DNA of 64,000 nt from Eledone cirrhosa (lineage: Eukaryota; Mollusca; Cephalopoda; Octopoda; Eledonidae), in contig OZ024759.1 in assembly GCA_964016885.1 (NCBI GenBank), positions 27,017,385 through 27,081,384 of the forward strand, read 5' to 3'. Position 1 is the stretch's first letter; each line of letters opens with the position of its first letter. A program made the translations under genes and the position numbers. Below, piece after piece: positions 57,397 to 64,000 of the stretch. The notes under the pieces are model-generated. The model had not been told where the DNA came from. It saw only the letters and a list, made by a program, of their open reading frames with translations, and made no database searches.

Positions 57397-58750
57397 ATAT
57401 ACATAAACAAGACTGTTATTGCTCCAACCAGTCTATTTACCTTTGATAACTATCCTAAATATAAATACACCTATACCATACATACACATATCATATATGT
57501 TTTTGATGCCGTGGTATAGCAGAGATAAGCAAGAAGAGAAAAGAAAATGAAAATGAGAAAAAAAAAGAAGTAAGAAGTCGGGGGAGGGACAGACACTTCA
57601 CTCCTGTCGTCTTTCCTCCCGACTTTATGGAGGAAATCAGCAGTACAGGGACCAAGTATGGCAGAGGTCTCAATGGAGTGGAAGAGGTGAGTCAGGCCTT
57701 GGTACTATCTTACTATCCTTTGCATTGCGGGGTGTGGAGCCTAGGTTTGTGGCTGTAGCTATATTTGAACTTTTATATGAAATTTCAGTTTTATATTTTT
57801 CACATCTTAAAACTTAATCTTAGTCTTTTGCAGCTCATCTTGTTTCATCTCGGAGCACACGATTTGGGAACCACTGCTCTAGAGTTAGAAAAAGTATATT
57901 TTATGCAGGGCTTCCCTGAGACATAAAAACTATTTCAAGAGATCGACATGGGTAGAAAGGTTGAGAAATGCTGCACAATGTTCTTTGGTTTTTGTTCACC
58001 TTTAAATAATCATGTATAAAATATCGGGTGTGCAAGATTTCATGAAAAGGTATAACATTATTTATGCTGATCTTGCAGGAACTAGCTCCAATTGAGAGTT
58101 GTACCAATTCCCACTAAACTCGAAACTCCTGGACAATATATACATATCTTTATAAGTTCCTGTGTATTGTGTCGTTGTATAATGAAACATAAATATATAC
58201 CATGCATGTCAGTCAGATTTGAACTCACTATATTTGGCGTTTTATAGATATAATTTGTTTGTTAAAACAATTGATTAAATAATAACTAAATAAAATTAAT
58301 TCTACAATCCTGGATAGGGAATGAACTTATAACTTCATAATAGAAGCCATCTATTCGAGCAGTATTGCCATCTAAGCCACCAGGTTACTTACAGAACTTC
58401 ATTCAAATATAAAATATATGCCAGACATAGTGAGTTCGAATCTGACTGATTAGTTGGTCATTGTCCCAGCCAACAGTTTAAATCGCCAACCAGTAGGTGA
58501 CATCGACTAGGTTGGGAAAACTTGGTTAAGTAGCTCCAGTTATTGCTACGTTAGACATATTCAAGACTTATCGACACCGAATGGAAGAAAGGTAAAGTTG
58601 AACTCAGAGTAAAGAACTGGAAAAATACTGCAAAGAATTCTATCTGATGTTCTAACAATTCTACCAAATTACCTTATGTATATATATTTATATCTAGAGA
58701 TAAGAAGAAAACTGAAAGAAAGAAAAATGAGACCTTATATGTAACCCATG
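57009..58750. repeat. Single b/c segment, unit 3 (no palindrome array)
   Basis: The only unit with one copy of this segment. Diagnostic sites are mixed: b-like CCTAAATAT, ATGGAGGAAATC and TTTCAAGAG in the first half; c-like TTTATGCTGATC, CGTTGTATAATG and AGAACTGG in the second. About 115 bp between ACAGACACTTCA and CTCCTGTCG are missing. Contains an hAT-like end (57,830), inverted pair (58,210) and tRNA-like relic (58,303). Confidence 0.85.
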
Positions 58751-58825
58751 ACCAGGATTGAAACCGAAACCATGACTACCACCATCTCTGGTATCACCCA
58801 CCAGACCACCATGAAAGATACAAAC
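58735..58825 (-). mobile_element. tRNA-derived SINE, minus strand, unit 3
   Basis: Copy of the 22,040 element, unchanged in the box regions. Confidence 0.55.
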
Positions 58826-59538
58826 ATCTGCTTTTTTAATATTTATAAGCCTACTTTCAATATTAAAGTAATTAACATGTGGTGTTGTTCATGCCTTTCT
58901 CTATGTTATTGGTAAAAAATAAAGTATTTAAACCTCAAATTTTGTTATTCAAATATGCTTGCTTATGTAATTATAAATGTCGCAGAATACACACACATAT
59001 ATAGATGTGAAAATATTCAGGACCCCAACGGCTGTGCTACTGCCGTTTCGACATCTATATATATATCTTTTAGTCCTAGGCTCTTTCAGCGCAGAAAGAA
59101 TTCTCCAATGATCACAACCAGCTAATGGTGCCCAGTGGAAGCACTTTAGTCTAATTATAACCCCAACGATCACGATTAGCGGCGGCTTTTTCGAGTCTGA
59201 GGTTGACTGCCAGATATATATATATATCTATATATATATATATATTTTTTTATACTTTGCTAGAATCCCGGAGAACAACAGAAAGATGCTGAGTTCAGAG
59301 TTTAAAAAACATGTCCCCCTTTAATATAAAAACAATCCGAGTCTTGTAAAAGTGTTATTACTGTAATATAAAGTAGAAACCCTTTATTTAAACAAAGCTG
59401 AGATGCAGCGATCATCAAAGCAAACCCCAAAATGTAAACAAACTTCTCGCAGGTGCTGGCAGATACACGATAACATGTGTATACGAAGTGTAACAGGGAG
59501 TTGGGTCGTATTATATGACTTTCAAATTGACCCCTATT
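58826..59538. other. Gene-free spacer, unit 3
   Basis: Copy of 22,140-22,843; nothing recognised. Confidence 0.6.
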
Positions 59539-60215
59539 ATATTCAAATTATCCCCTGTGGGGCGTGCACCCCACGTTGAGAATCCCTCATAAATAAATAT
59601 ATGTGAGTGTGTTGCTATGACTGCTATTTCTAGCAGGTTTACTGCAGTCCTGTAGACGCACAACAAAAACCGGAAGTGGCAGCCATTAAAAAACTTTGGC
59701 TTAAAATCAGGCAAAAGTTTTTTAACAATTTGCCAAGAAAGATAACTCTTGTCTTACTTAATCGCAAAAATCGAGGCAAAAAATTTTGCGGGTGTGCAGT
59801 TTGTTTGGTGTATTTGACTGCTATTTCTAGCATATATGGACACTTTAGAAATAGCAGCGAAACACGGGAAACATAAGAAAGAAGGACACACACGTATATA
59901 TATATACATATATATATGCACAGATATATACATTTAAATATATATATTTATATATACATACACGCGCGCACACACACCTATACGTAGATATGGGTGTGTG
60001 TATAGCTGGTATATATATATATGTATGGGTGAGTGTATAGCTGGTATATATATATAGGTGTGTGTCCTTCTTTCTGCTGTTTTCCGTTTTTCGCTGCTAT
60101 TTCTAAAGTGTCCATACATGCTAGAAATAGCAGTCATAGCAACACACTCACATATATTTATTTATGAGGGATTCTCAACGTGGGGTGCACGCCCCACAGG
60201 GGATAATTTGAATAT
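59539..60215. mobile_element. Foldback element with deleted right arm (unit 3)
   Basis: Left arm complete. The right arm jumps from the first to the second TGCTAGAAATAGCAGTCA, removing about 196 bp. One 50-bp loop repeat is also missing. Total 677 bp. Confidence 0.9.
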
Positions 60216-60803
60216 CCCCCTCTTTATATCAATTAGCACTAACTCTCTCCCTCTCTATATCTACTACACGGCACTCTCTTCCAATACCCCTCTCTATATG
60301 AAGTAACACCAAACTCTCCCCCTCTCTATATATTAAGCACTAAGTCAGGAATTTTTTTCTTCTTTCGTGCAGAGAGAGTAAAGTTGATTAAATCTACTGC
60401 AGTGAATTACTGGTATTTTATTTAATAAAAATTAAAATTTACTATTTGTCTTCGTTTAATTTTCGTTTTTCTTTACATAGTTTCGTTTCGTTAAATGTCT
60501 CCAGAATTTGTTTTTACTTTTACCGGATATTGAAGGTGTAAACTTGGTGTTGTCTAGAAACGTGTTAGAAATATTTTTCTTTTAATTGTGAAGAATTTAA
60601 CCGCAAAGTAAGTTTTTTTTACTGTTTATTTGTGGCTGGGACAACGTATGGTATGTGTTAATGTAAATGGTGAAGGTTTAAAGATTCTTTTTACAACTGA
60701 AAATCAGTTTGTTGTTGCTGCTAATTACTTAACGCATGGAATAGATTAAAAAAATACAGGATTGTTTCTCGGAAGAGAGAAAGAAGAAACAACAAATCAC
60801 AGA
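60216..60803. other. Gene-free AT-rich spacer, unit 3
   Basis: Copy of 23,781-24,371; nothing recognised. Confidence 0.6.
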
Positions 60804-60805
60804 AG

Positions 60806-60990
60806 CGGGTAGCACACACATTTGGGACCACATACAACACAAAAACAGGTAATCCACACATCTGGGACCACATACAACACACCAGCAGGTAATACATACA
60901 TCTAGGACCACATAAGCAGGTAATACACACATCTAGGACCACATACAACACACAAGCAGGTAATACACACATCTAGGACGACATACAACC
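60806..60990. repeat. 40-bp minisatellite, unit 3
   Basis: Same monomers as unit 1. Confidence 0.9.
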
Positions 60991-61031
60991 AAAGGCAGGC
61001 GAAAGGGGTGGACAAACGAGCTGCTACTAGA

Positions 61032-61283
61032 TCAAAAGATAACAGTATCGCGAGGAGCACTGGGAAACCTCTCTAATGATTTTTTTAGGCAAGCCAGCAC
61101 GTCTGCAGCGTTACCTCGGGCGATGGCGAGGCTGAGGAGCTGGAACAACCAAGTGCCCTCACGAGCTTCACCAGTCACCTTCGTCAGGCTAGCCGCCAGT
61201 GAAGATAGGAATCTCGCAGTCAGTATCCCGACTCCCCCAAACGCCACAGGCTGGAAAATGTAGTTGGCCGACAGATCACAGTA
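61032..61283 (-). pseudogene. LINE reverse-transcriptase C-terminal tail, unit 3
   Basis: FGGVG like unit 2 and DVLACL like unit 1, so it is intermediate between the two other copies. Confidence 0.6.
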
Positions 61284-61316
61284 TTACTTAACAGTGATAG
61301 ATATTCTGTCTAAAGG

Positions 61317-61386
61317 AGGGGCGTGCAACAGGCGGCCCGCGGGCCACAATCGAGCCCACCTGACCAGTCAGAGTGGCCCGCAATGA
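61317..61386. mobile_element. hAT-like GC-rich terminal patch, unit 3
   Basis: Unchanged copy of the 24,883 patch. Confidence 0.4.
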
Positions 61387-61435
61387 CTCTTGTAGGCTTA
61401 TTTAGAATTTTTTCCATACCCGTAATACTTCTGTT

Positions 61436-61803
61436 AGTTGACCTATACTAAAGGACTTCACTGATAGGGTTATATGTGTTATAATTTCCCAGTTGACCTA
61501 TACTAAAGGACTTCACTGATAGGGTTATATGTGTTATAGTTTCCCAGTTGACCTATACTAAAGGGCTTCACTGATAGAGTTATATGTGTTATAGTTTCCC
61601 AGAGGGCTTCACTGATAGGGTTATATGTGTTATAGTTTCCCAGTTGACCTATACTAAAGGACTTCACTGATAGGGTTATATGTGTTATAGTTTCCCAGTT
61701 GACCTATACTAAAGGACTTCACTGATAGGGTTATATGTGTTATCGTTTCCCAGTTGACCTATACTAAAGGGCTTCACTGATAGAGTTATATGTGTTATAG
61801 TTT
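61436..61803. repeat. 55-bp satellite, start of unit 4
   Basis: Same seven-part array as units 2 and 3, including the truncated monomer. Confidence 0.95.
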
Positions 61804-62058
61804 GAAACAAACTACCTGCATCAGTTATTATACTTTTATAACACCGCTATATTACCTACATGAAAGAGGTAAATATTTATTTCTCTTGTCTTCTTAAATG
61901 TATAGAACATTTTTCTTATATATATTCTTAACATAGCTAGGACCGTTTATTATTTACTAGTCTCTACTCCTAGGACTTTGCTGGTCTCATGTCCCCTCCA
62001 TCAACACACACTCGGTAGAAAGCTGGTCGTCGGATGTAAAGTGGCCCTGATTACAGGT
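61804..62058. other. Spacer, unit 4
   Basis: Copy of 147-401; nothing recognised. Confidence 0.6.
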
Positions 62059-62379
62059 CTAGTATTGAAGCCTTTCGGCTTGAGCCTTGCTGATGCCGAC
62101 ACAGTTCCTGTGGTAGTTTTGGTAGCACAGGTGACATTTTATTGTGTTTAGGTACCGGCTAGTGCGGACACAGAGAGCACAACCAGGTGGTGAGCTGGCA
62201 ACGACCAAGTGTAGAGGGCCAGCTTTGAAATTCGAGCGACGGAGTGAACTAGTAAAAGAGGCAGGGTAAGCAGCATTGGTTCTAACGGTGGGACTAGAAC
62301 GGAGGTTGGGTGGTGCTGGGGGTGGGCTAACAGCTAACAGTTGTAGGAGTGGTGGGGGTTTGCTAGGATTAATTTTTAC
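62059..62379 (-). pseudogene. Helitron C-terminal Cys/His extension, unit 4
   Basis: Open to the same TAG; Cys/His pattern kept. Confidence 0.5.
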
Positions 62380-62711
62380 ATCTGTCTGTGAACTCTTGAA
62401 AAAGCAACATACAATTGTCCAGGGTTAAATACTTGCTCAGGGAGGAACAGACCCACTTTATCATGTATTTGACCATGGTTCTTGTTGATTGTCATGGCAT
62501 ATGACAGTCTTAATGGAAACTGGGGTCTTTCCAAAGTAAAAGGGATGTTGGCACCACTGGGGGATAACTTCAGTCTTGGGATCAAAACACACCTGCCCAT
62601 CAAAGGACCATAGATATGAGAAGCTTTGATAAAATGTTTATGCAGTTCTACTACTTCTAATCTTGTGCCATTACATAATCTGTTCTGGATTGAAATATTC
62701 CATAGAAGCAT
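62376..62711 (-). pseudogene. Helitron helicase C-terminal fragment, unit 4
   Basis: Mixture of unit 1 and unit 2/3 variants: GPLMGR as in unit 1, LSPSGANIPF as in units 2 and 3. Confidence 0.85.
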
Positions 62712-63057
62712 TATTATTGATCCTGCTTATAATTGGAGTTTGTGAGGCGGCATCCCAGAAGGTGTAAGCAAGTTCATTTAGCTTGAACCAGGCAGCAAGG
62801 GTCCCTGCATTTCTACCACAACCTGAGCATTGCCTCTTTGAAAGTAAACTCTGTTTGTTCTCCAGGTGTGTGGCTAGGCTGTATACTGTATGTGATGTAC
62901 CATGAAGCTTAAATTCCGAGAGACACGACACTGCTTCTGGCTGAGACACATACCTGCAACAAAGATAGGTTCTTATTTCATCATGGTTGTGTTGGTTCTG
63001 AGCCTCATTAGGTAATGCATTATTCGTTACTTCTATAGATGTACAATCATGCCCCAT
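62671..63057 (-). pseudogene. Helitron Rep-helicase linker fragment, unit 4
   Basis: HGTSHTVYS combines unit 1 (HGTSH) and unit 2/3 (TVYS) states; otherwise as in the other copies. Confidence 0.85.
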
Positions 63058-63973
63058 GTAACATATTTAAAGAGGTACTTGACACTTTTTACAGAAGCGC
63101 AAACTTCAACATTAATATGTGCACAATATTTCTTAAGCAAAAAGGCATTAAATGGCATAACATTCCTGTTATCTACTGAATGTCATCCAATTTACACTGC
63201 AGTTCCTGTCTTGCACCTCCTGTACTCTGGGTATCCATTTAGGTTCAATAATGTTTCCCTTCTGTAGGTTTTTGGATAGTTCTTTTTGAAAAATCCATTT
63301 TGTATAAATGGGGGAAAAGGGTTTCCAGAACCACATGGCCTGTGGATCATAAACTTTTAAACCTGCTCATGTAGTACTGGATCATCTTCCAATGCAGGTA
63401 TTTCTGCTGACACGATTCTGTCAATGTCTTCTCTGTTTCTTATCTTGTCTTCATTTTTTAAGGCTCAGTGTTATCATCTGTTTAGATAATTCATTAAACC
63501 ATTATACTCATCCACTCACAATTGGGCTTGATTGTTCCTCAAATATTGAAGCCTGCATCCCTCTACTTTCATATAGGCATCCACTAAATACTGCTAAAAT
63601 AATTTACCTGCCCTATATATCGCACTAAATCCTCCTCTATATGCTATACAGTATATGTAATACTCCTGCATTGTCAGTCTATTGCAAACACAGGTCCTAC
63701 ATTCCTCTCCATGTCACTATGCCACCAAAATTCACCATTATGGGTCGGTCATGAGGTCCAAGTGGCATGAATTATGTGGTATTTTCTGAGGAGGATGGTC
63801 TTTAGGAAAGATGATAATATCTCTTTGTACAGGTGGTGTGCCCTCAATCCCCCACAAAACAACAGCTATCATTACTAGTTGGTAAATTAGAGCAGCTCAT
63901 ATCTGATCCTCTTCTAAATCTTAATTCACAGTTCTGTACACGACAATTTTCTCTTCTTGCACTTTGCTGTTTG
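63058..63973 (-). pseudogene. Helitron Rep region, unit 4, cut by satellite at window end
   Basis: Same decayed Rep blocks and the same GCTGTTTGA|GATGAAACAAG junction as units 2 and 3. Confidence 0.8.
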
Positions 63974-64000
63974 AGATGAAACAAGATAGCAATGTCCATA
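63974..64000 (-). repeat. Start of a fourth satellite block (window end)
   Basis: First 27 bases match the start of the satellite blocks at 27,540 and 53,862, so the series continues beyond the window. Confidence 0.85.

Overview
The window is non-coding, repeat-dominated animal DNA, most likely from a cephalopod and probably an octopus. Three things point there: tRNA-derived SINEs with the cephalopod-style head (TGGCAGTATCGGTAGAG) and tail (GGGGTCGATAAAATAAAGTA), an (ATC)n run followed by ACGTCCGCTTT, and extreme CT/GA and TA satellite content. I see no intact protein gene, no functional tRNA or rRNA gene, and no bacterial-type feature. Everything protein-like is a decayed transposon.

Layout. 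The window is a direct tandem series of one segmental duplication. Each unit starts with a 55-bp satellite: unit 1 about 1-25,001, unit 2 25,002-51,322, unit 3 51,323-61,435, unit 4 61,436 to the window end. A full unit runs: 55-bp satellite; Helitron Rep/helicase relic (minus strand); large composite satellite; degraded SINE; AT-rich flank; second Helitron fragment with an inserted SINE; segment 'b'; array of 89-bp palindromes; segment 'c' (second copy of b); minus-strand SINE; ~0.7-0.9 kb foldback element; 40-bp minisatellite; LINE reverse-transcriptase tail; hAT-like GC-rich patch; next 55-bp satellite. Unit 3 is a short version of about 10.1 kb, without the palindrome array and with only a small satellite block.

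The composite satellite (3,263-15,931 in unit 1; 27,540-42,692 in unit 2; 53,862-55,571 in unit 3) alternates clusters of a 46-bp minisatellite with 0.4-2 kb near-homopurine GA blocks. Units 1 and 2 carry it as a giant inverted repeat: GA orientation first, then CT orientation, meeting at a hairpin with a 7-nt loop. A 200-N assembly gap (28,834-29,033) lies where the orientation flips a second time in unit 2. The unit 1/unit 2 duplication must therefore be tested against assembly error.

History read from the copies. The Helitron lost both its nuclease region and its helicase core before the units multiplied. Unit 1 keeps an uninterrupted Helitron across the point where units 2 and 3 carry the satellite block (2.6 or 16 kb). 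Differences between units are mostly block events: exactly three 89-bp palindromes, one 1,962-bp higher-order unit, a 196-bp deletion between 18-bp direct repeats, and hairpin-type template switches. The region looks like a recombination and replication-slippage hotspot rather than a set of cooperating genes.
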